A program made the position numbers and the translations under genes. From JBCCAG01 sp050330955 (GTDB lineage Bacteria; Cyanobacteriota; Cyanobacteriia; CAKZMO01): DNA of 14,128 nt. The notes beneath the pieces were generated by a model. That model did no database searches. It was given only the letters and a program-made list of their open reading frames with translations, and had not been told where the DNA came from. This document shows positions 8,301 through 14,049 of the stretch, piece after piece. The number at the start of each line of letters is the position of its first letter. Within the stretch, counting starts at the first letter, position 1. The stretch is taken from contig JBHJHJ010000111.1 in assembly GCA_050330955.1 (NCBI GenBank), forward strand, positions 1-14,128, written 5' to 3'.

Positions 8301-8648
8301 AACGCCATCATTCTGGTGGAGCTGGCCAATCAAATCCGCGATCGCGACAGCGTCGGCACTGCAGTGGCCATGCTGAACGCAGCTCCCCAGCGGCTGCGCC
8401 CGATTCTGATGACAACAGTGACCACGGTGCTGGGCTTGTTCCCCCTAGCTCTGGGCATTGGGGAAGGGTCAGAGTTTTTGCAGCCGCTGGGCATTGTGGT
8501 ATTTTCAGGTCTAGCTCTGGCGACGGTGCTGACTCTGTTTATCATTCCGTGCTTCTACGTGCTGCTGCACGACTGGCTGGGGGGCGATCGCATTGGGCAG
8601 TCGCCATTGCAAGACGATGCGGTGCGCGAGGAGTCGGCCGTCTTTTAA
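5382..8648 (+). CDS. RND family efflux permease (AcrB/HAE type)
   Basis: This 1088-residue inner-membrane pump has two repeats of one membrane helix, a large periplasmic porter region and five more helices. Landmarks are the N-terminal helix at about 18-36 followed by MPVDLLPSITYP, and the TM4 motif GIVVDNAIVMLENI at 407-420. Asp411 would supply the proton-relay carboxylate, while the second Asp of AcrB is Asn412. TM10 carries GIVVNNAIILVEL with Asn973-Asn974 where AcrB has a lysine. The C-terminal GEGSEFLQPLGIVV and TLFIIPCFYVLL are typical. It is about 30-50 residues longer than usual, largely because of an extra polar stretch after TM4 (about 423-468). The start is fixed by an in-frame TAG nine bases upstream of the ATG; there is no clear Shine-Dalgarno site. 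It follows its adaptor gene, and no TolC-like gene is nearby. The metal-specific HME subfamily seems less likely, but the substrate is unknown. Confidence 0.94.
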   Translation: MTQMPPATISTLAIRRHIGTLVITLAVVVLGLFVVGRMPVDLLPSITYPRIGVRADAPGVVPEVAVNEVTRPLEEALAATEGVVQIFSQTREGRISIDLFFKPGEDIDQALNDATATLNRARDVLPDTVDQPRLFKFDPSQLPVYEIALTSASLEPVALRVFADEELARELLRVPGVANVDVSGGVQEEVQVNLDLQRLQAVGLDLTDVLDALEERNQDTSGGLVRGGGAESLTRLVGKFSTADEVRNLAIEIEDTTPPQQVYLRDIAEVIDGTEEQRIRVNLNGQPAVKVSVQKQPDANTIAVVDGVKAKLDTLRDAGLIPADMDMVATLDESRYIRNSIKNVAIAGLTGAALAAIAVLFFLGSLRQTIVIVLAIPLATLTALLLMGVFGLSLNVFSLGGLALGVGIVVDNAIVMLENIAKGVAIPAKKAALAAGSINNNGRINETSGRAADRAQGRAEIMRQAEESSRELESALLASTTTNLVAVLPFLLIGGFIALLFSELILTISFAVAASLIIALTVVPALASRLFAIRWSSGVDKLGPILAFGRQLDRLTQSYSDRLSWVLRHRLLVIAIAFLILGGSSVWMAGQLPQEILPRIDTGQASLRVQFPPSTPIEDNQRVMSAIDDLLLAQPETEYAFTTSGGALFASITSENALRGSSTVTLKPGSNISTYVDQVNQIIGEQIPVVDTSIRVRPDSVRGLILTNSPTRDDIDVLFQGTSVESLDETGRIVLEALNQNATLARYQFDAAPPLPEVQIRPDWERAADLGLTARALGDTIQTALDGAVPTQLQRSDRLVDIRVQLPPGSVQVPSQLSAIPLFTADNQAVQLGDVAEIEAGQAPGEIQRINQRQILLIEGSLAEGASLSEALAEVDAILADLELPEDVIRLPSFVADANQALQSSLRTLSLLAVFLVFVVMALQYNSLIDPLVIILTVPLALAGGIWGLFFTQTAVGATVIVGAVLLVGIVVNNAIILVELANQIRDRDSVGTAVAMLNAAPQRLRPILMTTVTTVLGLFPLALGIGEGSEFLQPLGIVVFSGLALATVLTLFIIPCFYVLLHDWLGGDRIGQSPLQDDAVREESAVF

Positions 8649-8715
8649 GGCGGCTCAAAGCCGGCGGAGGTGTATCTGTGGCGCGGCAACGCCTAAAACC
8701 CGATTGAACCAGTCC

Positions 8716-8756
8716 AATAAACCAAAATCAGGTTGGAAAACGCCACTTCCCAACCT
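8716..8756 (-). terminator. Probable intrinsic terminator of ligA
   Basis: On the minus strand, a ten-pair stem (8756-8747 with 8739-8730, one G-U pair) encloses a seven-base loop. It begins inside the ligA stop codon and is followed by GATTTTGGTTTATT, a broken T-run. The G-U pair would be an A-C mismatch on the other strand, so the hairpin is better suited to ligA than to the converging RND operon. A shorter five-pair stem at about 8653-8665 after the permease is too weak to call. Confidence 0.5.
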
Positions 8757-10791
8757 AGACGAAATTTATCGACCCATCCGCCAATAGCGCCAGCAGCTCC
8801 GCCTCCGTTAGCTGCGCCACCCCCAGCTTCTCCGCCTTCGCCAGCTTCGATCCCGCATCCGCCCCCACCAGCAAATAATCCGTCTTCGAACTCACCGCCG
8901 AGGTCACCTTCCCCCCAGCGGCCTGAATTTTGGCCTTGGCGTCCTCCCGGCTCAGGGTGGGCAACGTGCCCGTGATGACCACGGTTTTTCCGTTCAATGC
9001 CCCTTCTGCCGGCACAGCCCGCTGCGCCCCCGCGAGGGTCACCCCAGCGTTTTGCAGCCGCTCCATGAGGGTTTGATTGGCCGCAATCTGGAACCACTGG
9101 TGCACCGACTGGGCGATCTCCGGCCCGATGCCGTACACCGCCCCGATCGCCGCCGTATCCGCCGCCATCAGCGCCTGAACCAACGGAAACGCCTGCGCTA
9201 GGGTTTGGGCGTTCACCCGCCCTACGTGGCGAATCCCCAGGCCGTAAAGCACCCGCTCCCAGGGCTGTGCCTTAGACCGGGCGATCGCCTCCAGTAAGTT
9301 TTGGGCCGACTTTTGCCCCATCCGCTCCAGCGCCACCAGCTGCTCAAAGGTGAGGTCATACAGGTCCGCCACCGTCTGCACCAGCCCCAGGGTCACAAAC
9401 TGCTCAATCCACCGCTCCCCCAGCCCCTCGATGTCCAGGGCGCCTCGGCTGGCCCAGTGCACCAGGGCCCCCTTGAGGATGGCGGGGCATGAGGCATTGA
9501 TGCAGCGCACCACGGCCTCGTCCTCCGGGGCCACCACCGGCTCGCCGCACTCCGGGCAGCGGCTGGGCAACATAAAGGGCTGCGCGCCCTCGGGCCGCAG
9601 CTCCGGCAGCACCCTCACCACCTCAGGGATAATTTCCCCCGCCTTGCGCACCACCACCGTATCCCCTACCCGCACGTCGAGCGCGTTGATGTGGTCCTGG
9701 TTGTGCAGCGTGGCCCGCGATACCGTGGTGCCCGCAAGCTGCAGGGGCCGCAGCTCTGCCAGCGGCGTCACCGCCCCGGTGCGGCCCACGTTGACGCTAA
9801 TGCGCTCCACCACCGTGGGCGCCTCCTCTGCCGGGTACTTGAGGGCGATCGCCCAGCGGGGAAACTTTTGGGTAAAGCCCAGCTCCGTCTGCAGGTGAAA
9901 GTCGTTGAGCTTCACCACAACCCCATCGGTGAGGTAGCCCAAGTCGTGGCGCTGGGTGTCCCAGGCTTGGTAGTAGGCCATCACCGCCTCTAGGGTTTGG
10001 CAGGTGCGGCGGTTGGGGTTGACGCGAAAGCCCAGGTCCTGGAGGGTCTGCAGCGCCGTCTCCTGGGAGGAGAGAGCAAGGCCCCCCTCTGGGGTGTAGA
10101 GGCTATAGGCAAAGAAGTCTAGCCGTCGCCGCGCCGCCACCCTGGGGTCGAGCTGGCGCAGGGTGCCCGCGGCGGCGTTGCGGGGGTTGGCGAAGGGGGG
10201 CTCGTTGGCCTGGGCGCGCTCGGCGTTAATTTGCTCAAACACATCCAGCGGCAAAAAGGCCTCGCCCCGCACCTCTAGGGCCGGCGGCGGACGGTCTAGG
10301 TTCAGCCGCAGGGGAATAGAGCGGATGGTGCGCACGTTTTGGGTAATGTCCTCTCCAGTAACCCCGTCGCCGCGGGTCGCCCCCCGAATCAGCGCACCGT
10401 TTTCGTAAGTTAGGGCGATCGCCGACCCGTCAATCTTCAGCTCACAGACGTACTGGGCCGAGGCGTCGGTAATCCGGCGCCAGCGCTCATCCCAGCTGCG
10501 CAGCTCATCTAGGTTAAACGCGTTCTCCAGGCTGTAGAGGGGGATGCGGTGACGCACCGAGACAAACTGCTCAGCCGGGGTGTCCCCCACACGCTGGGTG
10601 GGGCTGTCGGGGGTGACAAGACTGGGGTGCTGTCGCTCAAGGGCCTCCAGCTCCCGGTACAGCCCGTCATAAACGCTGTCTTCCATGACGGGGGCGTCGA
10701 GGCTGTAGTAAGCGTAGCTTGCCTTTTGCAAAAGCGATCGCAGCTCGTGGATTCGCAGCTCGGGCCGCTGCTCGGGAGGGGACTGGGCCAT
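8755..10791 (-). CDS. ligA: NAD-dependent DNA ligase LigA
   Basis: LigA seals nicks in DNA during replication and repair, using NAD+ as adenylate donor. From the ATG at 10791 the protein has 678 residues, the usual length. All domains are present in order: the NAD-binding Ia domain (about 10-75, with YYxxDAPxxxDxxYD), and the adenylation domain with the catalytic lysine in KIDG (Lys119) and RGDG at 140-143. The OB fold follows at about 327-405, then the zinc finger with Cys412, Cys415, Cys430 and Cys435. Helix-hairpin-helix repeats span about 440-570, with a BRCT domain at about 598-678 (VVITGTL). An upstream in-frame start at 10899 would add 36 residues unlike the family, so it was not used. 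The gene converges with the RND operon and lies downstream of the urate genes in the same direction, about 200 bases after the uraH stop, so some readthrough transcription is possible. Confidence 0.98.
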   Translation of the reverse strand: MAQSPPEQRPELRIHELRSLLQKASYAYYSLDAPVMEDSVYDGLYRELEALERQHPSLVTPDSPTQRVGDTPAEQFVSVRHRIPLYSLENAFNLDELRSWDERWRRITDASAQYVCELKIDGSAIALTYENGALIRGATRGDGVTGEDITQNVRTIRSIPLRLNLDRPPPALEVRGEAFLPLDVFEQINAERAQANEPPFANPRNAAAGTLRQLDPRVAARRRLDFFAYSLYTPEGGLALSSQETALQTLQDLGFRVNPNRRTCQTLEAVMAYYQAWDTQRHDLGYLTDGVVVKLNDFHLQTELGFTQKFPRWAIALKYPAEEAPTVVERISVNVGRTGAVTPLAELRPLQLAGTTVSRATLHNQDHINALDVRVGDTVVVRKAGEIIPEVVRVLPELRPEGAQPFMLPSRCPECGEPVVAPEDEAVVRCINASCPAILKGALVHWASRGALDIEGLGERWIEQFVTLGLVQTVADLYDLTFEQLVALERMGQKSAQNLLEAIARSKAQPWERVLYGLGIRHVGRVNAQTLAQAFPLVQALMAADTAAIGAVYGIGPEIAQSVHQWFQIAANQTLMERLQNAGVTLAGAQRAVPAEGALNGKTVVITGTLPTLSREDAKAKIQAAGGKVTSAVSSKTDYLLVGADAGSKLAKAEKLGVAQLTEAELLALLADGSINFV

Positions 10792-10837
10792 GGGCGATTT
10801 TACTTTTTCTGGTTCACTGAGCGAGTTGCACACCGCG

Positions 10838-10942
10838 CTACGACGCAATAACGACTCCCGAAGCCCTTGGCAGTACCATGCTGAGCACCAGCGCCGCAAT
10901 CGATGAGCCTAAGGTCAAGCGGTAGGGACATAGTACTGCCAT
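10838..10942 (-). CDS. Possible 34-residue hydrophobic small protein
   Basis: An ATG at 10942 opens a 34-codon frame starting MAVLCPYRLTLGSS, with one hydrophobic stretch long enough to cross a membrane (about residues 11-34) and ending VVIAS. GGGG lies four to seven bases before the ATG, a weak ribosome site. The frame sits between uraH and ligA and is partly built from the two arms of an inverted repeat, which explains the similar words MAVL and MVLP at its start and middle. It could be a small membrane protein, a fragment of a decayed gene, or chance. No family was recognised. Confidence 0.18.
   Translation of the reverse strand: MAVLCPYRLTLGSSIAALVLSMVLPRASGVVIAS
10868..10941. repeat. 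13-base inverted repeat with 48-base spacer
   Basis: TGGCAGTACCATG (10868-10880) and CATAGTACTGCCA (10929-10941) are reverse complements apart from one position, which is a tolerated G-U pair on the minus strand. The arms lie between uraH and ligA. No T-run follows on either side, so a terminator is unlikely. A structured leader upstream of ligA, or the scar of a lost element, are possible readings. Confidence 0.55.
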
Positions 10943-10987
10943 GGCCCCGAAAAATGCACACCCAAAATCGATAATGTCTGGAGGCGA

Positions 10988-11356
10988 TTAGCTGCCGCGA
11001 TAGGTGCTGTAGGACCAGGGCGACACCAGAAGCGGCACGTGATAATGGGCATTGACGTCTGCAATGCCAAACCGAATGGGGACTAAGCTGAGAAATGGTG
11101 GGTCGGGCAGCGCTAAACCGCGTGCAGCAAAGTAATCGCCGACCCAGAACCGTAGCTCGTATTCTCCAGAAGCGATCGCCCCTTCTGTGAGCAGCGGCAC
11201 ATCGGTGCGGCCATCGGCGTTGGTGGTTTGGGTGAGGAGGTGGGTGTCTCCCTCTGGCGTAATCCGCCACAGCTCTAGCCTGAGCCCAGCAGCAGGGCAG
11301 CCGTGGGCGGTATCAAGGACATGGGTGGTGAGTTTGCCGGTGGGGGTTGCGGTCAT
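10988..11356 (-). CDS. uraH: 5-hydroxyisourate hydrolase (transthyretin-like)
   Basis: This enzyme hydrolyses 5-hydroxyisourate, the unstable product of urate oxidation, to 2-oxo-4-hydroxy-4-carboxy-5-ureidoimidazoline (OHCU). The 122-residue protein has the standard length and all family signatures: LTTHVLD with His12, NADGRTD with Arg50, the VNAHYHVPLLVSP block with His104 and His106, and the diagnostic C-terminal tetrapeptide YRGS. There is no N-terminal signal, so it should be cytoplasmic. No Shine-Dalgarno site is visible before the ATG. It lies 144 bases downstream of the urate hydroxylase gene hpxO, which makes its substrate, so the two functions match. The gap holds two hairpin-bearing repeats that might affect the shared transcript. 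OHCU decarboxylase, the usual next gene, is absent. Confidence 0.97.
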   Translation of the reverse strand: MTATPTGKLTTHVLDTAHGCPAAGLRLELWRITPEGDTHLLTQTTNADGRTDVPLLTEGAIASGEYELRFWVGDYFAARGLALPDPPFLSLVPIRFGIADVNAHYHVPLLVSPWSYSTYRGS

Positions 11357-11368
11357 GGCGATCGCCGT

Positions 11369-11493
11369 GAATGGAATACGGATGCGTGGGATGCCTTAGG
11401 GGCAAGCGGCCGTTTGCCCGCACAAACGCGTTTTTGCGATGAATGGAATCGGAATGCGAAAAAATATCGCACAGGCAAACGACCATTTGCCCG
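11369..11493. repeat. Two tandem REP-like hairpin repeats
   Basis: Two diverged copies of a unit of about 72-73 bases fill the gap between hpxO and uraH. Each begins GAATGGAAT (11369 and 11441), is followed by a GGATGCG-like word, and ends in a hairpin: GGGCAAGC-GGCC-GTTTGCCC in the first (11400-11419) and GGCAAA-CGACCA-TTTGCC in the second (11474-11491). The stems keep pairing where their bases differ (G-U becomes A-U). Open frames here on the minus strand repeat the peptide RANGRLP, which is only a translation of the repeat. The style resembles intergenic palindromic repeats of cyanobacteria. Confidence 0.75.
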
Positions 11494-11500
11494 TAAAAAA

Positions 11501-12664
11501 TCAATGCAGAGGCCCCAAAAGAATCGTCTCAGAAATCGCGTCCATAATTGCAGTACCATCCTCGTGAGCCAGCTCAGCATACCACTGCTCTGTCTTAGCC
11601 CTGTCCTTCCCGTGAGTCACCCCCGCTCTTTTTCGGGCTTTGAGGATCACCTGGGCCACCCGCTCCACGCGGCTATCTTGGTAGCGCTGCAGGGCATCGG
11701 CAACGCTGAGATTGGTCGTCAGCAAGCAGTTGGCCAGCGCCCAGGCGTCTTCCATCGCCTGACAGCCGCCCTGCCCCAGATCCGGCGCAGTGCTGTGGGC
11801 GGCATCCCCAATCAGCGCCACCCGTCCCTTCGCTAAGGTCTGCAGCGGCTCAATGTCGTGAATTTCCACCCGGTTGGTCTTCTCCGGCTCTAGCCGCTCA
11901 ATCAAAGTCTGTACTGGCTGAGCCCAGCCCTCAAAGTGCTGTGAAAGCTCATGGCGAAAGGTTGTCGGGTTTCTTTCGGTACCTTTGGGCAAGGGCACAT
12001 CGAAGAAAAAGTAGAAGCGATCGCCCCCCACGGGCATAAGAGATGCCCGCTGTCCGTTGCCGACGTAGGTATCCCAACTGTTGCAGGGCGCAAGGTCTTC
12101 GCTGACCGGAACCAAGCCATTCCAGTTAACGTAGCCGACGTAATCTCGTTCTGTAGGATGACCCAGCACGTGGGCACGAATCACCGAGTGGGTGCCGTCT
12201 GCCCCCACCACTAAGTCGGCAGTGGCGCGGTAACCGTCTTCAAAGATAGCGGTGGCGCTGCCTGTGGTCTGCTCGACGGCCACGCAGCGCTTATTAAGCT
12301 GCACTTGGTCCGGTCCTACCGCCGCTAGCAGCATCTGCTGTAGGTCGGTGCGGGCTACGGGGTAAGGAGCCTGCCCAACGCGATCGACAAGGGGCGAGAG
12401 GCTAAAGCGGGTGAGCAGTTGCCCCGCTTTGTCGTAGTAGGCCATCTGCTCCATGGGGCCGCCAATTTGGGCAATCTCGTGGCCTAGCCCTAGCCGGTTT
12501 AATATTTTGACCCCATTGGACCAAAGGGAAATGCCTGCCCCGGCAGGGCGCAAGGCGCTGACGCGATCGTAGATTTCAACGTCGTAGCCTGCCTGCTTCA
12601 TCGCTAGAGCTGTGGTTAGACCACCCATTCCTGCACCAACGACAACAACGCTGAGATTTTCCAT
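11501..12664 (-). CDS. hpxO: FAD-dependent urate hydroxylase HpxO
   Basis: HpxO is a flavoprotein monooxygenase that converts urate to 5-hydroxyisourate with NAD(P)H and oxygen, replacing the cofactor-free urate oxidase of other organisms. The 387-residue protein has the Rossmann motif GAGMGG at 10-15, the DG motif GADGTHSVIR at 154-163, and the FAD ribityl-binding block LIGDAAHSTAPDLGQGG at 284-300. From memory it matches Klebsiella HpxO along its length: AGISLWSNGVK, YVNWNGLV (178-185), RFYFFFDVPLP (216-226), NRVEIHDIEP (264-273) and a C-terminal ILLGPL. Arg206 and Tyr218 fall where HpxO has the substrate-site residues Arg204 and Tyr216. This separates it from generic salicylate-type monooxygenases. 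It is cytoplasmic. It starts 65 bases after the DUF1348 gene and is followed by uraH, the next pathway step. Confidence 0.93.
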   Translation of the reverse strand: MENLSVVVVGAGMGGLTTALAMKQAGYDVEIYDRVSALRPAGAGISLWSNGVKILNRLGLGHEIAQIGGPMEQMAYYDKAGQLLTRFSLSPLVDRVGQAPYPVARTDLQQMLLAAVGPDQVQLNKRCVAVEQTTGSATAIFEDGYRATADLVVGADGTHSVIRAHVLGHPTERDYVGYVNWNGLVPVSEDLAPCNSWDTYVGNGQRASLMPVGGDRFYFFFDVPLPKGTERNPTTFRHELSQHFEGWAQPVQTLIERLEPEKTNRVEIHDIEPLQTLAKGRVALIGDAAHSTAPDLGQGGCQAMEDAWALANCLLTTNLSVADALQRYQDSRVERVAQVILKARKRAGVTHGKDRAKTEQWYAELAHEDGTAIMDAISETILLGPLH

Positions 12665-12729
12665 GCCGTTAAAGATTCAGGGTTTTGCAGGACCTATGCA
12701 TATAGAATAGCGTCCTTCCCATGCTCACC

Positions 12730-13203
12730 TCAGACTGGAGAATCGATCAGCCCTGGGTGATCTTTGGGCCGGGGGCCGGGGGCCGGCCAGTCGAAGCGGC
12801 AGTCCTTGGCGGCAATAGGTAAATCGTTGATGCTCGCCTCCCGCCGCCGCATGAGGCCATTCTCGTCAAACTCCCAGTTCTCGTTGCCGTAGGCCCGGTA
12901 CCACTGCCCCGCGTCGTCGTGCCACTCGTATTGGAAGCGCACGGCGATGCGGTTCTCGCCAAAGGCCCACATTTCTTTCACCAAGCGATAGTCCAGCTCT
13001 TTGTCCCACTTGCGGCGTAAAAAGGCGCGAATTTTGTCTCGGCCCTGAAAGACTTCGGCTCGATTGCGCCAGTGGCTATCTTCGCTGTAGGCCATGGAAA
13101 CCCGGTCCGGGTCGCGACTATTCCAGGCGTCTTCCGCCATGCGAACTTTGGCGATCGCAATCTCACGGTCGAAGGGCGGGACAAGGGGTTTTGTTGCAGT
13201 CAT
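12730..13203 (-). CDS. DUF1348 / SnoaL-like (NTF2-fold) protein
   Basis: The 157-residue protein matches the DUF1348 family, small soluble proteins of the NTF2/SnoaL fold. Signature words are AEDAWNSRDP at 23-32, a YSEDSHWRNR block at about 39-48, GRDKIRAFL, and YGNENWEFDENGLMRRREASIND near 105-127. The fold makes a cone-shaped pocket used by various isomerases, hydrolases and binding proteins, but DUF1348 has no settled reaction that I know of. The position just upstream of hpxO on the same strand, 65 bases away, suggests co-transcription, and a role with purine or oxidised intermediates is conceivable but only inferred. The start region is a tandem duplication that puts a five-codon frame (MTATK) immediately before and overlapping the true ATG as ATGA. 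Confidence 0.88.
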   Translation of the reverse strand: MTATKPLVPPFDREIAIAKVRMAEDAWNSRDPDRVSMAYSEDSHWRNRAEVFQGRDKIRAFLRRKWDKELDYRLVKEMWAFGENRIAVRFQYEWHDDAGQWYRAYGNENWEFDENGLMRRREASINDLPIAAKDCRFDWPAPGPRPKDHPGLIDSPV

Positions 13204-13217
13204 TTTGTTGCGGTCAT
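13190..13217 (-). repeat. 14-base tandem duplication across the DUF1348 start codon
   Basis: Read on the minus strand, ATGACCGCAACAAA (13217-13204) is followed directly by ATGACTGCAACAAA (13203-13190), differing at one base. Since 14 is not a multiple of three, the first ATG is in another frame. It encodes M-T-A-T-K and stops at the TGA that overlaps the second ATG. The gene itself begins with the same five residues. Confidence 0.92.
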
Positions 13218-13242
13218 AGTGGATGCAGAATTCTGAGGACGG

Positions 13243-13280
13243 TCAAAAGAAAAGGGCCGTTAACATCATGTCAACAGCCC
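13243..13280 (-). terminator. Intrinsic terminator after hupE
   Basis: On the minus strand the complementary arms GGGCTGTTGACAT (13280-13268) and ATGTTAACGGCCC (13266-13254) form a stem of about eleven pairs around a five-base loop, followed at once by TTTTCTTTT. Two pairs are G-U on this strand and would be C-A mismatches on the other, so the signal points leftwards. It lies 24 bases after the hupE stop and about 40 bases before the DUF1348 start. Confidence 0.8.
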
Positions 13281-13303
13281 TAGATAAGCGAGTGAGAAAC
13301 GAA

Positions 13304-13951
13304 CTAGCCCAAAACAACGCCCGACAAAAACGCGGCGCCAATGCCCGCCAGGGTAAATCCCGCAAAGCGGAGGCCGAGGGCAGGCTTACCTGAGGTCAGC
13401 CGGTCAGCCACTCCGTAGGCGCCAACAGCGATCGCCATCTGAACGGCGGCAAAGCCCAGCAGGTAGGCCAATAGCGGCGTCATTTCGGCCCCAACCACAG
13501 CTTCCCCGTAGGCGTAGCCGTGAAACAAACCGGCAAGGGCCGCGAGGGCAGCCACTACGAGCGTCCCCGGCTGCTGCTTTAGGGCTAGCAGGGCGCCAAA
13601 CAGCAGCACCGACGCTGAAATCATAAATTCAGGGGCAGGCAAATCTAGCCCCATCAGATGAAGGCCGGTGCCCGCTAGGGAGGCCGCCACAAAGCTCACC
13701 GGGATACTCAGATGGCCCATCGCCGCCGCCAGTAGCCCGGATGCGATTACAAAGGCCAGGTGGTCGAGCCCAACGACGGGATGTCCCAGCCCCGACAGAA
13801 AGCCTTCTACAGCAGTGGATGGGGTTTCACCACCAAAAGGATGGTGCGCTAGGGCAGGCGTTGTAAACAGCAGTCCAGCGATGGCGATTAGGCCGATGCG
13901 AGCTGCCGTTGGCCACAAGCTATGATTATTGGTCGATCGCAGACGTAACAT
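13304..13951 (-). CDS. hupE: HupE/UreJ family membrane protein (putative Ni/Co transporter)
   Basis: This family consists of small membrane proteins linked to hydrogenase or urease operons and to cobalt or nickel uptake. From the ATG at 13951 the protein has 215 residues. A signal peptide is followed by ALA-HHPFGG, so the mature N-terminus probably starts with a metal-binding His pair. About six membrane segments follow. The family motifs HPVVGLDHLAF, in and before the first mature helix, and HGYAYGEA in a later one are both present. The start was chosen because GAGAGG sits exactly six bases upstream; ATGs at 13957 and 13972 are less well placed. A terminator separates it from the DUF1348 gene, so it is probably monocistronic. 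Nickel is attractive here because urate breakdown can lead to urease, but cobalt is an equal option from the protein alone. Confidence 0.88.
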   Translation of the reverse strand: MLRLRSTNNHSLWPTAARIGLIAIAGLLFTTPALAHHPFGGETPSTAVEGFLSGLGHPVVGLDHLAFVIASGLLAAAMGHLSIPVSFVAASLAGTGLHLMGLDLPAPEFMISASVLLFGALLALKQQPGTLVVAALAALAGLFHGYAYGEAVVGAEMTPLLAYLLGFAAVQMAIAVGAYGVADRLTSGKPALGLRFAGFTLAGIGAAFLSGVVLG

Positions 13952-13957
13952 TGGCAT

Positions 13958-13963
13958 CCTCTC
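13958..13963 (-). promoter_or_regulatory. Shine-Dalgarno site of hupE
   Basis: GAGAGG on the minus strand lies six bases before the ATG at 13951. It is the clearest ribosome binding site among the minus-strand genes of the window, and it decides the start in favour of the third of three closely spaced in-frame ATGs. Confidence 0.7.
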
Positions 13964-14013
13964 AGCAAACATACAGGTAATAAGTAGAGCGCCGTAAGTA
14001 AATGTAGCTGTCA

Positions 14014-14049
14014 GGGGGAGCGGGCCCCCCCGGGGGGCGCGGCCCCCGG
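14014..14049. repeat. Tandem GC-only hairpins upstream of hupE
   Basis: On the minus strand two hairpins follow each other: CCGGGGG with CCCCCGG around a CCGCGC loop, then GGGGG with CCCCC around CCCGCT. The cores GGGGGCCGCGCCCCC and GGGGGCCCGCTCCCCC look like two copies of one small repeat. The central C-run and G-run can also pair with each other, which would exclude both single hairpins. The block lies about 60-100 bases before the hupE start, in a flank of otherwise ordinary composition. Confidence 0.8.

Noticed and set aside
8593..9097. Several Pro- or Gly-rich frames around the ligA 3' end
   Set aside because: They are shadows of the GC-rich BRCT-coding region and of the permease end, with no domain of their own.
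10792..10899. 36-residue N-terminal extension of LigA
   Set aside because: The extension resembles no ligase. The start at 10791 gives the usual length and places the Ia domain correctly.
10800..11270. 156-codon minus-strand frame crossing the uraH end and the gap to ligA
   Set aside because: Most of it overlaps uraH in another frame and shows no domain. UraH is unmistakable, ending in YRGS.
11313..11580. Two minus-strand frames sharing the peptide RANGRLP
   Set aside because: The shared peptide is the translation of the tandem hairpin repeat; the frames overlap hpxO or uraH ends out of frame.
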